NCBI GenBank assembly: GCA_904502285.1
Contig: CAJGEC010000003.1
Location: forward strand, 1-64,000
Reading direction: 5' to 3'
Source of the DNA: an uncultured Alistipes sp.
GTDB taxonomy: Bacteria > Bacteroidota > Bacteroidia > Bacteroidales > Rikenellaceae
Length of the DNA: 64,000 bases
Each line of letters starts with the position of its first letter. The stretch's first letter is position 1. Position numbers and translations under genes: made by a program. The notes below the pieces were generated by a model, which was given only the letters and a program-made list of their open reading frames with translations, did not search any database and was not told the origin of the DNA. Shown here one piece after another: positions 6,523 to 15,858 of this stretch.

Positions 6523-7596
6523 ATGAAATCACTTAAAATCGGAGACCTTATCGCCAAACTTCCCATCGTACAAGGCGGTATGGGAGTCGGTATTTCACTC
6601 TCAGGACTCGCATCGGCAGTGGCGAACGAGGGCGGTATCGGCGTAATATCTGCTGCAGGCCTCGGCCTCATATACAACAACCCCAAAAAGAGCCTCGCTG
6701 AGGCAGCTATCGACGGCCTCAAGGAGGAGTTGCGCAAGGCTCGCCAAAAGAGCAACGGCATCATCGGTGTAAACGTAATGGTGGCGATGACCAACTTTGC
6801 CGATATGGTAAGCACAGCCATCAAGGAGGGTGCTGACATCATCTTCTCTGGAGCAGGCCTCCCCCTCAACCTACCATCGTTCCTCACCGAGGGTGCAAAG
6901 ACCAAACTCGCCCCTATCGTCTCTTCGGCACGTGCTGCGAAGTTGCTCTGCGAGAAGTGGTGGAACGAGTACCACTACGCCCCAGATGCTATCGTCGTTG
7001 AGGGTCCAAAGGCGGGTGGACACCTCGGCTACAAGGCCGACCAGATCGAGGATGAGAACTACAGCCTCGAGACTACACTTCCTCAGGTTGTGGAGGCCGT
7101 ACGTGAGTTCGGCCAGAAGCACGACCTTACAATCCCTGTTATCGCTGCTGGTGGCATCTATACAGGTGAGGATATCTACAAAATTATGGAACTCGGAGCC
7201 TCAGGCGTGCAGATGGGAACACGCTTCGTGACTACCGAGGAGTGCGATGCCGACGCTAACTTCAAGCAGGCCTATATTGATGCCACAGAGGAGGATATTC
7301 AGATTATCCAGAGCCCTGTAGGTATGCCAGGCCGTGCTGTACGTAGTTCCTTCCTCGACAAGGTCAAGGAGGGTCTCACACGCCCTAAGCAGTGTGGCTT
7401 CAACTGCATCCGCACCTGCGACGTAGTACACAGCCCCTACTGCATTATGTTGGCTCTGTACAACGCCTTCAAGGGCAAACTCCAGAATGGCTACGCCTTC
7501 GCTGGTGCCAACGCTTGGCGCGCCCAGAAGATTGAGTCGGTAAAGAGCGTTATGGAGTCGCTCGTTTCGGAGTACCGCAAATTCTGCAACAAGTAG
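6523..7596 (+). CDS. Nitronate monooxygenase family flavoprotein
   Basis: An FMN-dependent TIM-barrel oxidoreductase of the nitronate monooxygenase / 2-nitropropane dioxygenase family, which also contains FabK-type enoyl-ACP reductases. The 357-residue product has the N-terminal PIVQGGMGVGIS (FMN-phosphate region), GVISAAGLG, GVNVMVAMTNF, the family motif VEGPKAGGHLG, and the phosphate-binding VIAAGGIYTG followed by GVQMGTRFV. A Cys-containing tail (CGFNCIRTCDVVHSPYC) is longer than in FabK. The start at 6523 is set by the promoter at 6478. Substrate cannot be read from sequence: nitronate detoxification, quinone reduction or enoyl reduction are all possible. The gene is monocistronic, ending at the terminator at 7620. 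Confidence 0.85.
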   Translation: MKSLKIGDLIAKLPIVQGGMGVGISLSGLASAVANEGGIGVISAAGLGLIYNNPKKSLAEAAIDGLKEELRKARQKSNGIIGVNVMVAMTNFADMVSTAIKEGADIIFSGAGLPLNLPSFLTEGAKTKLAPIVSSARAAKLLCEKWWNEYHYAPDAIVVEGPKAGGHLGYKADQIEDENYSLETTLPQVVEAVREFGQKHDLTIPVIAAGGIYTGEDIYKIMELGASGVQMGTRFVTTEECDADANFKQAYIDATEEDIQIIQSPVGMPGRAVRSSFLDKVKEGLTRPKQCGFNCIRTCDVVHSPYCIMLALYNAFKGKLQNGYAFAGANAWRAQKIESVKSVMESLVSEYRKFCNK

Positions 7597-7619
7597 CACT
7601 TATCCGTCACAAAAAGAGA

Positions 7620-7651
7620 GGGCGTGTCCACTGCGGACACGCCCTTTTTTT
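7620..7651. terminator. Terminator between convergent genes
   Basis: GGGCGTGTCC (7620-7629) pairs with GGACACGCCC (7635-7644) and is followed by seven T. The A/G-rich left side gives a weaker U-run on the minus strand, so it may also end the outer-membrane-protein transcript coming from the right. Confidence 0.9.
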
Positions 7652-7668
7652 GTATTAGACCTCTACGA

Positions 7669-8145
7669 TTAGAAGTTGTAAGTACAAGTAAGACCGAAGT
7701 TATAGAAACCATCAGCCCAAGCACCATTCAAAAAGTAGATAGTTGGACGATAGTCGATAGAAAGAGTTACAGGAGTGTTGAAGCGGATACCGAAAGCAAC
7801 ATTACCTACAACACCTACCTGAGCGCCAAGTTTATTAACGCCATCCTTCTCGTAGCCCCACATACCTACTGCACCACCGACACCTGCAGAGAGGAACCAA
7901 CGGCCAGCAGATGGAGTCCAATCCCAATCAAAGCAATTCCAGTTGTATATAGCGTTTGCCAAAATTGAGTTACCGAAGCCGTGAAGACCTGCATTAACCT
8001 CCAAATAGTTCTCTGCAGAGAAATGGCGCTCGTACTGAACCTCAGCGCCATAACCAAGACGCAAACCGATAGAGTTCTTATAGTCCTGAGCATTTACGGC
8101 TGCAACACAAAGCAACGCAACAACAGCAAGTAAAATCTTTTTCAT
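7669..8145 (-). CDS. Small outer-membrane beta-barrel protein
   Basis: The 158-residue product has a clear signal peptide (MKKILLAVVALLCVAAVNAQ). It then has about eight alternating hydrophobic/polar strands rich in Gly and aromatics (GLRLGYGAEVQYERHF, FLSAGVGGAVGMWGYE, NVAFGIRFNTPVTLSIDYRP) and ends in Phe (FGLTCTYNF), the usual end of barrel proteins recognised by the BAM complex. The size fits an eight-stranded OmpX/OmpW-like barrel. No enzymatic motif is seen and the ligand or role is unknown. The promoter at 8187-8217 is a perfect consensus match. It is monocistronic and convergent with the flavoprotein gene. Confidence 0.75.
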   Translation of the reverse strand: MKKILLAVVALLCVAAVNAQDYKNSIGLRLGYGAEVQYERHFSAENYLEVNAGLHGFGNSILANAIYNWNCFDWDWTPSAGRWFLSAGVGGAVGMWGYEKDGVNKLGAQVGVVGNVAFGIRFNTPVTLSIDYRPTIYFLNGAWADGFYNFGLTCTYNF

Positions 8146-8186
8146 AGCATTAGTTATTAAAGTTTAACATAAATTAGTTCCTAATA

Positions 8187-8217
8187 CAAATATAACACTT
8201 TATATCCGAACCACAAA
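8187..8217 (-). promoter_or_regulatory. Promoter of the outer-membrane barrel gene
   Basis: On the minus strand TTTG (8217-8214), exactly 19 bases, then TATATTTG (8194-8187): an ideal Bacteroidetes promoter, 42 bases before the ATG. Confidence 0.8.
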
Positions 8218-8295
8218 ATATAATCAATAAAAAGTCAATTCTATCCTACAAAGAGGTGCATTTTGCAGACGTTTATACCAACTTTTCATAAAAGT

Positions 8296-8336
8296 AATTC
8301 CCTCGAAAAGGTATTACTCCTTCTCAAGGGAATTTT
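8296..8336 (-). terminator. Long hairpin downstream of the phosphofructokinase gene
   Basis: AATTCCCT (8296-8303) pairs with AGGGAATT (8327-8334), and the stem continues inward with two mismatches to AAGG/CCTT around a TATTACT loop. It lies 40 bases past the stop of the gene at 8376-9611 and probably ends that transcript. The U-run on the minus strand is short. Confidence 0.6.
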
Positions 8337-8375
8337 CTACTTTATGGAATAAACCGTTATCCTCAACAGATATAA

Positions 8376-9611
8376 TTAGTTCCAATTCAATATCTTACGG
8401 AAGTCATACTCCTCAGGATTCTCAATATACGCCTTAGCCTCCTCGTAGTCAGCCTCGGTGATATAGTGCATAAGGTTGTCGATAACCTGGTGAATCTTGT
8501 CGGCGTTGATATCTACCAAGCGTGGTGGAATCTTGCCAGTCTCAGGATCCTGGAGGTCCTTCAAATAGAGAGGCGATACGTAACCCTCCTGGCTGATATA
8601 AACCATACAGCCAGTCTTACCCTCAGAGAAGAGTTTATAGACACCCATACCGAGTTGTGAGCAATAAACGAGGTCGAAAGCACAAGGGGTCTGACAACGT
8701 ACCTCATATCCAATCTCCACTGGACGAGACTTAACCTTCACGCCAAGAGCCTTACAACGCTTCTCAAGCAAGGTGTTGAACATCTCGGCCTTAGAGACCT
8801 TACCCAACTCTGGGTGGCCGTGCTCGTCGTAAGAGAAGTGGATGCCCGACTTAAGAATCTCATCCTGGTCGAGAGCGTGGAATACACCCTCAGAGACCAT
8901 TGCAGCACCGTAGTCCATACCGAGAATCTTACGCTTAACGATAGACGACACGATAAGGCTAATGATCTTGTCGATGGTGATCTTTGTCTTATTGAACATC
9001 TCAGGGATGATAATCATAGGATAGTGGCAAGCCGAAGCGATACCGAAGGCGAGGTGACCAGCTGAGCGACCCATAGCCGCAACAACAAACCAGTTAGCCG
9101 ATGTACGAGCATCGTTATATACCGCACGACCGATAACCGAACCCGCATTCTTTGCCGACTGATAACCGAAAGTAGGCATACCTGCAGGCAATGGAAGGTC
9201 GTTGTCGATAGTCTTAGGAACGTGGATATTTGCAATAGGATACTGCATACGCTCCAAGAACTTCGCAATGCGGTTAGCAGTAGATGCTGTATCGTCGCCA
9301 CCTACGGTTACGAGCAACTTGATATTGTTGTTCTTGAAGAAGTCGAGGTTGAAGTTCTTCTCGAAATCCTCTTCTGTAGGCTTGAAACGGCTCATAGTGA
9401 GGTAAGAACCACCCTGGTTGAAGATATAATCTACGCGGAACATATCCAAATCCTCATAACGTGGATTAGGATTAAAGAGTCCCGAATAACCATAGTGCAA
9501 ACCTATCACACGATAACCCTTAGCAAGGAATGTCTTGGCTACAGAGCCAACAACGGTGTTCATACCAGGTGCAGGACCGCCACCCGTAAGAATTGCAATA
9601 GCCTCTTTCAT
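8376..9611 (-). CDS. pfp: Diphosphate-type 6-phosphofructokinase
   Basis: Phosphorylates fructose 6-phosphate to fructose 1,6-bisphosphate in glycolysis. The 411-residue product has the PFK N-terminus (AILTGGGPAPGMNTVV). It carries GGDDT where ATP enzymes have GGDGS, and PKTIDND where they have PGTIDND. Asp and Lys at these two positions are the recognised hallmark of pyrophosphate-dependent enzymes, so PPi rather than ATP as phosphoryl donor is inferred, which also makes the reaction reversible. GYQSAKN, AAMGRSAGHLA and the C-terminal YEVRCQTPCAFDL region are also family-typical. The gene is alone, with a -7 element at 9655-9662. PPi use saves ATP and fits the ferredoxin/hydrogen-based fermentation encoded nearby. 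Confidence 0.9.
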   Translation of the reverse strand: MKEAIAILTGGGPAPGMNTVVGSVAKTFLAKGYRVIGLHYGYSGLFNPNPRYEDLDMFRVDYIFNQGGSYLTMSRFKPTEEDFEKNFNLDFFKNNNIKLLVTVGGDDTASTANRIAKFLERMQYPIANIHVPKTIDNDLPLPAGMPTFGYQSAKNAGSVIGRAVYNDARTSANWFVVAAMGRSAGHLAFGIASACHYPMIIIPEMFNKTKITIDKIISLIVSSIVKRKILGMDYGAAMVSEGVFHALDQDEILKSGIHFSYDEHGHPELGKVSKAEMFNTLLEKRCKALGVKVKSRPVEIGYEVRCQTPCAFDLVYCSQLGMGVYKLFSEGKTGCMVYISQEGYVSPLYLKDLQDPETGKIPPRLVDINADKIHQVIDNLMHYITEADYEEAKAYIENPEEYDFRKILNWN

Positions 9612-9654
9612 AGTGTAATATTTTTTAGTTATAGAATTTTACCTTTTAATACCA

Positions 9655-9662
9655 CAAATATA
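9655..9662 (-). promoter_or_regulatory. -7 element of the phosphofructokinase promoter
   Basis: On the minus strand TATATTTG lies 44 bases before the ATG at 9611. It is a full match to TAnnTTTG; the -33 box is imperfect. Confidence 0.6.
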
Positions 9663-9761
9663 CTAAATATTTTTAAAAACAATAAATTTTATGCCACTAA
9701 TCTTTATTATATTAAAATTCACTATCTTTACATCACCAAAAACCTTAAACCTACAACCTCT

Positions 9762-10439
9762 ATGAAGCGATACCTTTTATTACTTCTTCTGCCCTTCACG
9801 GCACATATAGCCGCGGCCGAAGAGCCTTTCAACGGGCTTATCACACGCCTCGACGGCTCTGGCATCAAGGCCACCATAAAGGTCAAAGATAGCGACAAGC
9901 AGACACGCTCGGATAGCAAGGGTCGTTTTGGACTGACGGACCTCAAGGCCGACGACATACTATATATAATAGTCAAGCGCGACACCACCACCATAGCCCT
10001 CGAAGGTAGGCGTAGCATTCACATCGTCTTGGCCGAGGAGGGCGACATACTAAAGAGCGAGGAGTCGGAGGAGCTGATGAACTTCGGCTTCGGATACGTG
10101 AAACGCAGAGAGAGTCTCGACTACTCATCGGGCATATCGGGCGATAGGCTACGCGCCACAGGTTGCTCAGACCTACAACGCGCTATTATGATGTGCTACC
10201 CCGGTTTGCGATATATCAATGGTGAGTTGTGCCTAATGACTCAGAACTCGATAAATAGCTCTTCGGGAGTCTTGGTGCTTTGCGATGGCGTGGAGAGCCG
10301 TCTGGAACTTATAAACATCCACGACGTGAAGAATGTAGAGATTATCAAGGGGTCGAATATGTATGGTTTTAGGGGTGTAAATGGTGTTATACTCATCACC
10401 ACCCTAAGCGCAACGGATGTCCTCCAAAACAAGAAATAG
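9762..10439 (+). CDS. Secreted CarboxypepD_reg-like + TonB plug-only protein
   Basis: The 225-residue product has a signal peptide (MKRYLLLLLLPFTAHIAAAE). Next comes a beta-sandwich domain like the N-terminal regulatory domain of SusC receptors (FNGLITRLDGSGIKATIKV ... SDSKGRFGLTDL). It ends in a plug-like domain with the SusC-type signature GSNMYGFRGVNGVILITT. No beta-barrel follows: translation stops after the plug and a terminator comes at once, so this is not a full receptor. Such a free plug might be periplasmic and contact TonB or a receptor; function unknown. The start at 9762 is chosen for the signal peptide; the frame remains open upstream as far as 9222, but that stretch overlaps the pfp gene. 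A near-consensus TATCTTTA lies at 9723-9730. Confidence 0.75.
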   Translation: MKRYLLLLLLPFTAHIAAAEEPFNGLITRLDGSGIKATIKVKDSDKQTRSDSKGRFGLTDLKADDILYIIVKRDTTTIALEGRRSIHIVLAEEGDILKSEESEELMNFGFGYVKRRESLDYSSGISGDRLRATGCSDLQRAIMMCYPGLRYINGELCLMTQNSINSSSGVLVLCDGVESRLELINIHDVKNVEIIKGSNMYGFRGVNGVILITTLSATDVLQNKK

Positions 10440-10466
10440 TCTACCCCATATTTATTTAATCAAGCA

Positions 10467-10502
10467 AGGCGTGCCCCACAAGGGCACGCCTCACCTTTTT
10501 TT
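10467..10502. terminator. Terminator after the plug-only gene
   Basis: AGGCGTGCCC (10467-10476) pairs with GGGCACGCCT (10482-10491); CACC and a run of T follow. It lies between two convergent genes. Confidence 0.9.
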
Positions 10503-10526
10503 TATTACTATATGGATGAACGAAGT

Positions 10527-11813
10527 CTACTTACCTCTACGGTCGTAGAACTCTATACCAACACTTGAGAAGTTTCCCTGAATCTTATGGCCATTATCGT
10601 CAATACAATCCAACGTAACACTGACATCATCACCATCTACAGCAATCTCAATCTGGCCATCGTAGATTGGCGCACCGAGGTTGTTATTGATAACGTAGTT
10701 TTCCACGACATAGTACTGCGAGCCGACATACATTACGCCCTCAACAAGACCTTTGATGAAACAATTTTTCTGTGGTGCAAGATCCGAGCAAGGTGTATAG
10801 ACACCAGCAAGAGACTCGTATGACGCATCTTCACAACTGTCAGTAAATAACTTTATCTGGAAGTAGGCGCCATTGCGTGCTCCAGAGTCCTCCATAAGCG
10901 CTATCGACCAATAATCTGCACCGATGCCATACTCATCACCATAATAGAATAGGCGCAAATAGCCAGTCGAGAGATCAAAGGTAAAGTCCTCGGTGAGTTT
11001 CGAACTATAGGCAGGAGACTCCACAACACTTGGCACATAGAGCTCGCCCTCATAGACAATGCGATGCAACGTACCATCCGACATAGTTACGATAGCCTCG
11101 AACTTATTGTCTGTCACAGTCACAGTGCCTGACTTCATCTCGAAAGAGGTCTCTGGCTGACCATCCCCATTATTGAAGTGTGCCTTGCTATGTTCTGCGG
11201 TAAACGTACCGACATAGCAACTATTATTACGGTCAAATTCGTAAGTACCGTTAGAGAGGATTGGATGTTCGCCACCACGATTCTTAGCGTAGATGTCAAA
11301 GTAGTAATAGACAGCATTAGCACCATTGTTGGCCTCGTTAATCTCTCCGGTACCCAACTGAACATAGTAGTTATAGTTGTCTTCGCCAGCATTGCCAAGA
11401 TACTCACCACCAAATACCGTAGCCACAGTTTCGTAGTCATACTCACCCTCAGGGCGAACCTCCTGAATAAGGCCTACGTACTTCTCGATATCGCCATACT
11501 TGATGGTAATAACACCCTCGCGACGACTGCTGGTGGTATTGCGGTCAGCAACAAAACTCACCACACCATCATTTGCCATAACATCCTTAACCCAGAAGGC
11601 ATTGCTATAGGCTGTCACACGAACATCCTCGATAGGATTCTTAATCTCGAACAAAATCAGCGACTTACCACCCTGATAAGCGATGGTCATTGGAATCTCT
11701 GAGAGCACCTCTACAGAGGTTGTAGTATCTACAGGCTCCTGAGGAGTCTCATTCTTCTCGCAAGCCGTAAGGGCAAAGAGTGCAAGAGCCAATAAGGTAA
11801 ATAGTTTTTTCAT
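10527..11813 (-). CDS. BACON-domain lipoprotein
   Basis: The start at 11813 gives a lipoprotein signal (MKKLFTLLALALFALTAC, lipid Cys at 18) in a 428-residue product; an earlier in-frame ATG at 11885 lies upstream of the promoter. Residues about 35-120 form a BACON domain (FEIKNPIEDVRVTAYSNAFW ... SRREGVITIKYGDIEKYVGL). The rest looks like two related beta-rich repeats of about 130-140 residues, each with a YY/W...L..G..N motif, a G(T/V)Y turn and a Gly-Thr-Val strand. BACON domains are thought to bind glycans or mucin in some proteins, so a surface-exposed binding role is possible. No partner SusC/D genes are next to it. Confidence 0.75.
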   Translation of the reverse strand: MKKLFTLLALALFALTACEKNETPQEPVDTTTSVEVLSEIPMTIAYQGGKSLILFEIKNPIEDVRVTAYSNAFWVKDVMANDGVVSFVADRNTTSSRREGVITIKYGDIEKYVGLIQEVRPEGEYDYETVATVFGGEYLGNAGEDNYNYYVQLGTGEINEANNGANAVYYYFDIYAKNRGGEHPILSNGTYEFDRNNSCYVGTFTAEHSKAHFNNGDGQPETSFEMKSGTVTVTDNKFEAIVTMSDGTLHRIVYEGELYVPSVVESPAYSSKLTEDFTFDLSTGYLRLFYYGDEYGIGADYWSIALMEDSGARNGAYFQIKLFTDSCEDASYESLAGVYTPCSDLAPQKNCFIKGLVEGVMYVGSQYYVVENYVINNNLGAPIYDGQIEIAVDGDDVSVTLDCIDDNGHKIQGNFSSVGIEFYDRRGK

Positions 11814-11954
11814 AGTTATTGAGTGTTTTTGATTAATATTGTCGTCAGTTTGTGCAAAGTTATAAAAATAATCGGAAATTATCATAGGAAATCGCTTTTA
11901 GTTGTTGCAAGGCTGAATAGCAAGGCGATACCTTGCCTGCTACGCAGTAATGAG

Positions 11955-12048
11955 TTTAGGGAAATTAGGGAAATTAGGGATAGGCTTGCGCAACCCGTTA
12001 TCGGAGTGCGCTCTCCTTAAACTCCCTGAACTCCTTAATTTCCCTAAA
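11955..12048. repeat. Inverted repeat TTTAGGGAAATTA / TAATTTCCCTAAA
   Basis: Thirteen-base arms are perfectly complementary across 68 bases. The left arm is followed by a tandem GGGAAATTA copy. Similar CTCCTTAATTT/CTTAAACTC words occur at 72-105, which points to a dispersed repeat family rather than a local regulatory site. Confidence 0.6.
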
Positions 12049-12101
12049 TACCCACCTCCAATCAATTTGATGTCAGAAGGGTGCCGAGTGCCACACTCGG
12101 C

Positions 12102-12155
12102 AAAAATGCCTCGGATGGGTAGTACTTGACGTACGTCCCATTCGAGGCATTTTTT
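12102..12155. terminator. Bidirectional terminator of the pyruvate:ferredoxin oxidoreductase gene
   Basis: AAAAATGCCTCGGATGGG pairs with CCCATTCGAGGCATTTTTT, giving an 18-base stem with one mismatch or wobble and A/T runs on both ends. It works in either direction and lies 36 bases past the stop of the gene on the minus strand. Confidence 0.9.
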
Positions 12156-12190
12156 GTTAGGGGCCGCAATCGACCCCTTATCACATCAAA

Positions 12191-15100
12191 TTACTTTGTG
12201 CGGTTGATATAAGAGTTATAACGCCACTTAGCATTCTCCTCTGCTGCCTGGAAGAGCTGCTCTGCCTCAGCAGGGAAGGCCTTCTTAAGTGAGGTATAAC
12301 GTACCTCCTTCATAAGGAAGTCGCGGAACTTAGACCAGTCTGGCTCCTTAGAATCCATAACGAATGGGTTCTTACCCTCAGCCTCAAGAAGTGGGTTGTA
12401 GTGCCATAGGTGCCAGTAACCACACTCAACAGCCTGCTTACCAATGGTCTGAGTACGTGTCATACCACCCTTGATACCGTGGTTGATACAAGGAGCATAA
12501 GCGATGATGAGTGATGGACCTGGGTAGGCCTCAGCCTCCTTGAGTACGTTGAAGAGCTGCTGCTGTGAAGCACCGATAGATACCTGTGCTACGTATACAT
12601 AGCCATAAGTCATTGCAATAGCACCAATATCCTTCTTGCGGATGCGCTTACCTGCAGAGGCAAACTTAGCGACAGCACCTACAGGGGTAGACTTAGATGA
12701 CTGACCACCAGTATTAGAGTAAACCTCAGTATCGACGATAAGGATATTTACATCCTCGCCCGAAGCAAGAACGTGGTCTACACCGCCGAAGCCGATATCA
12801 TAGCCCCAGCCGTCGCCACCAAAGATCCACTGCGAACGCTTAACCAACCAATCCTTATACTCGATGATAGTCTTGCAGTAGTTGCAGTCGCAAGCCTCAG
12901 CCATAGGGATAAGACGTGCAGCGATATCGCGTGTTGCAGCAGCGAAGTGACGTGAGTCGATCCACTCCTGCATAGTAGCCTTAAGCTCCTCTGAGCAGCA
13001 GTTGCACTCAGCGATAGCCTTCTGCATAGTCTCAGCAAGTGCCTCACGAATCTTCTCGACACCGACACGCATACCGAGACCGAACTCGGCGTTATCCTCG
13101 AACAATGAGTTAGCCCACGCAGGACCCTGACCCTTGGCGTTGGTGCAGTATGGAGTTGAAGGTGCTGAACCAGAGTAGATTGATGTACAACCAGTAGCAT
13201 TAGCAACCATCATACGGTCGCCGAAGAGCTGAGTGATAGCCTTGATATATGGGGTCTCACCGCAACCAGCACAAGCACCTGAGAACTCGAACAATGGCTG
13301 TGCAAACTGCAAGTTCTTCACCGACTTAGTCTTATCTACATACTCAGTATAGCCAATCTCCTTGGTAACCTTTGTCCAGTTCTCAGCCTCAGGCAACTGC
13401 TCAGCCAAAGGACGCATAACCAATGCCTTCTCCTTTGCAGGACATACATCAACACAGTTGTTACAGCCTGTACAGTCGAGTGGCGACACCTGAATGCGGA
13501 ACTTGAGGTTCTTGGTCTCACCCAAGCCCTGCTTCCACTCCAAGCCCGAAGCTGCAGCCTGCTCCTCAGTAGCGAGGAATGGGCGGATAGCAGCGTGAGG
13601 ACAAACGTAGGCACACTGGTTACACTGGATACAGTTCTCAATCTTCCACTCAGGAACGCTGGTAGCGATACCGCGCTTCTCGTAAGCCGCAGTACCATTA
13701 TCCCAAGTACCATCCTCACGGCCATTGAATGCTGACACAGGGAGTGAATCACCCTTGAGAGCATCGATAGGCTTACAGATATTGCGAACAAAGGCTGGAA
13801 CATCCTCGCTAACAGCGTGGCTCATCTCAGCAACCTCCAATGAAGCCCACTCAGCAGGAACCTCAACCTTAACCACTGCCTCGCAACCAGCATCCACAGC
13901 AGCATAGTTCATATTCACGATATCCTCACCCTTCTTGCCGTAAGACTTGTAGATAGCCTTCTTCATCTCCTCGACAGCCTTCTCGATAGGAATGATGTCG
14001 GCAATCTTGAAGAATGCAGCCTGCATAATGGTATTGGTACGTGAGCCAAGACCAAGCTCTGCAGCAATCTTAGTAGCGTTGATGATGTAGAAGTTGATAT
14101 TGTTCTTTGCGAGGTAAGCCTTCATATGTGCTGGCAATGTAGCACAAGTGGTCTCAGCATCGTTTACCGAGTTGAGCAAGAATGAGCCACCACGCTTCAA
14201 ACCCTTCAACACGTCGTACTTCTCAACATACGATGGCACGTGGCAAGCCACGAAGTCTGGTGTAGTAACCAAGTATGGAGAGGTGATAGGGTTATCACCG
14301 AAACGCAAGTGTGAAGAGGTGTAACCTCCCGACTTCTTAGAGTCGTATGAGAAGTAAGCCTGACAGTACTTGTCTGTCGAGCCACCGATAATCTTAATAG
14401 AGTTCTTGTTAGCACCTACTGTACCATCTGAGCCAAGACCGAAGAACAACGCCTCGAAGGTACCCTCCTTAGCCATAGAGATCTCAGCACCTACAGGCAA
14501 CGACAACATAGTAACATCGTCGTTGATACCTACGGTAAAGTGGTTCTTTGGAGTCTCCGACTCAAGGTTAGCAAATACTGCCAACATCTGAGCAGGTGTA
14601 GTATCCTTAGACGAAAGACCGTAGCGACCACCGATAATCATTGGACGCTCGTTGCACTCGTAGAATGCGTCGCGGATATCAAGGAACAATGGCTCACCAT
14701 TAGCTCCTGGCTCCTTAGTGCGGTCCAAAACGCAGACACGCTTCACGGTTGATGGCAACACGTTGAAGAGGTACTTCGCTGAGAATGGACGGTAGAGGTG
14801 AACGGTGATAACACCCACCTTCTTGCCCTGAGTACGGAGGTAGTCTACACACTCCTTGATGGTCTCGGTAACTGAGCCCATAGCGATAATGATATTCTCA
14901 GCCTCTGGGTCACCATAGTAGGTGAATGGCTTGTACTGACGACCAGTAATCTCCGAAATCTTATCCATAGCCTCAGCAACCATATCTGGCACTGCATCGT
15001 AGAACTTGTTCGATGCCTCGCGAGTCTGGAAGTAGATATCTGGGTTCTGAGCAGTACCACGTGTTACAGGGCTCTCAGGGTTGAGGGCGCGCTTGCGGAA

Positions 15101-15709
15101 CTCCTTCAAAGCCTCACGGTCGAACATCGCAGCAAGTGATGCCTCGTCGATAAGCTCGATCTTCTGAATCTCGTGAGAGGTACGGAAACCATCGAAGAAG
15201 TGTACGAAAGGTACACGAGCCTTGAGGGACACGATGTGTGCGATACCTGCAAGATCCATAACCTCCTGAACTGAAGAGGTTGCAAGCATAGCAAAACCTG
15301 TCTGGCGCACGGCCATAACGTCCTGATGGTCACCAAAAATTGAGAGGGCCTGAGCCGCCAACGAACGTGCCGATACGTGGAAAACGCAAGGGAGCAACTC
15401 ACCTGCTATCTTATACATATTTGGCACCATAAGGAGCAAACCCTGTGATGCTGTAAAAGTAGATGTAAGGGCACCACTCTGAAGTGAACCGTGTACTGCA
15501 CCCGCAGCACCAGCCTCTGACTGCATCTCTACCACCTTCACAGTATCACCATAGATATTCTTCTTGCCCTGTGCCGACCACTCATCAACAAGCTCTGCCA
15601 TAGTTGATGAAGGGGTGATAGGATAGATGGCTGCTACCTCCGAGAACATATATGCAATATGTGCCGCAGCGTAGTTACCATCACACGTAATAAATCTCTT
15701 CTCTCTCAT
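12191..15709 (-). CDS. nifJ: Pyruvate:ferredoxin (flavodoxin) oxidoreductase
   Basis: Converts pyruvate and CoA to acetyl-CoA and CO2 while reducing ferredoxin. The single-chain 1172-residue enzyme has the normal family length. Visible in order: the N-terminal pyruvate-binding domain (YPITPSSTMAELVDEW), the central transketolase-C-like region, a 2x[4Fe-4S] ferredoxin domain (CIQCNQCAYVCP and CTGCNNCVDVCP, about residues 690-760), and the TPP domain with GACAGCGETPY, ATGCTSIY and GGDGWGYDIGFGG. It is divergent from the [FeFe] hydrogenase, which is the natural sink for the reduced ferredoxin it makes. The promoter at 15859-15866 leaves a leader of about 145 bases, long for this genome. Its terminator is at 12102. 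Confidence 0.97.
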   Translation of the reverse strand: MREKRFITCDGNYAAAHIAYMFSEVAAIYPITPSSTMAELVDEWSAQGKKNIYGDTVKVVEMQSEAGAAGAVHGSLQSGALTSTFTASQGLLLMVPNMYKIAGELLPCVFHVSARSLAAQALSIFGDHQDVMAVRQTGFAMLATSSVQEVMDLAGIAHIVSLKARVPFVHFFDGFRTSHEIQKIELIDEASLAAMFDREALKEFRKRALNPESPVTRGTAQNPDIYFQTREASNKFYDAVPDMVAEAMDKISEITGRQYKPFTYYGDPEAENIIIAMGSVTETIKECVDYLRTQGKKVGVITVHLYRPFSAKYLFNVLPSTVKRVCVLDRTKEPGANGEPLFLDIRDAFYECNERPMIIGGRYGLSSKDTTPAQMLAVFANLESETPKNHFTVGINDDVTMLSLPVGAEISMAKEGTFEALFFGLGSDGTVGANKNSIKIIGGSTDKYCQAYFSYDSKKSGGYTSSHLRFGDNPITSPYLVTTPDFVACHVPSYVEKYDVLKGLKRGGSFLLNSVNDAETTCATLPAHMKAYLAKNNINFYIINATKIAAELGLGSRTNTIMQAAFFKIADIIPIEKAVEEMKKAIYKSYGKKGEDIVNMNYAAVDAGCEAVVKVEVPAEWASLEVAEMSHAVSEDVPAFVRNICKPIDALKGDSLPVSAFNGREDGTWDNGTAAYEKRGIATSVPEWKIENCIQCNQCAYVCPHAAIRPFLATEEQAAASGLEWKQGLGETKNLKFRIQVSPLDCTGCNNCVDVCPAKEKALVMRPLAEQLPEAENWTKVTKEIGYTEYVDKTKSVKNLQFAQPLFEFSGACAGCGETPYIKAITQLFGDRMMVANATGCTSIYSGSAPSTPYCTNAKGQGPAWANSLFEDNAEFGLGMRVGVEKIREALAETMQKAIAECNCCSEELKATMQEWIDSRHFAAATRDIAARLIPMAEACDCNYCKTIIEYKDWLVKRSQWIFGGDGWGYDIGFGGVDHVLASGEDVNILIVDTEVYSNTGGQSSKSTPVGAVAKFASAGKRIRKKDIGAIAMTYGYVYVAQVSIGASQQQLFNVLKEAEAYPGPSLIIAYAPCINHGIKGGMTRTQTIGKQAVECGYWHLWHYNPLLEAEGKNPFVMDSKEPDWSKFRDFLMKEVRYTSLKKAFPAEAEQLFQAAEENAKWRYNSYINRTK

Positions 15710-15858
15710 ATTTCCTCAATAAATTGTTATATATTTCTAATCAGTCCGTTGTCTATCGCCTCTCGAAAACCCCGTTTTCGCTGTTTACACCCACTAAAAC
15801 ACGCATCCGAGAAATGCTTAAGCATCAGTGAGCTAACGATGTAGACAAAAATCGGGGG

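Larger units (their letters stand above)
11814..12190. other. Intergenic repeat and terminator region
   Basis: No gene is present. The interval holds the BACON lipoprotein -7 element (TAACTTTG on the minus strand, 11862-11855), an inverted repeat with arms at 11955-11967 and 12036-12048, a hairpin at 12082-12101 (TGCCGAGTG/CACTCGGCA), and the large terminator at 12102-12155. Confidence 0.6.

Noticed and set aside
9222..9761. Long N-terminal extension of the plug-only protein (frame open from 9222)
   Set aside because: The extension overlaps the antisense pfp gene; the signal peptide and the near-consensus promoter both support the start at 9762.
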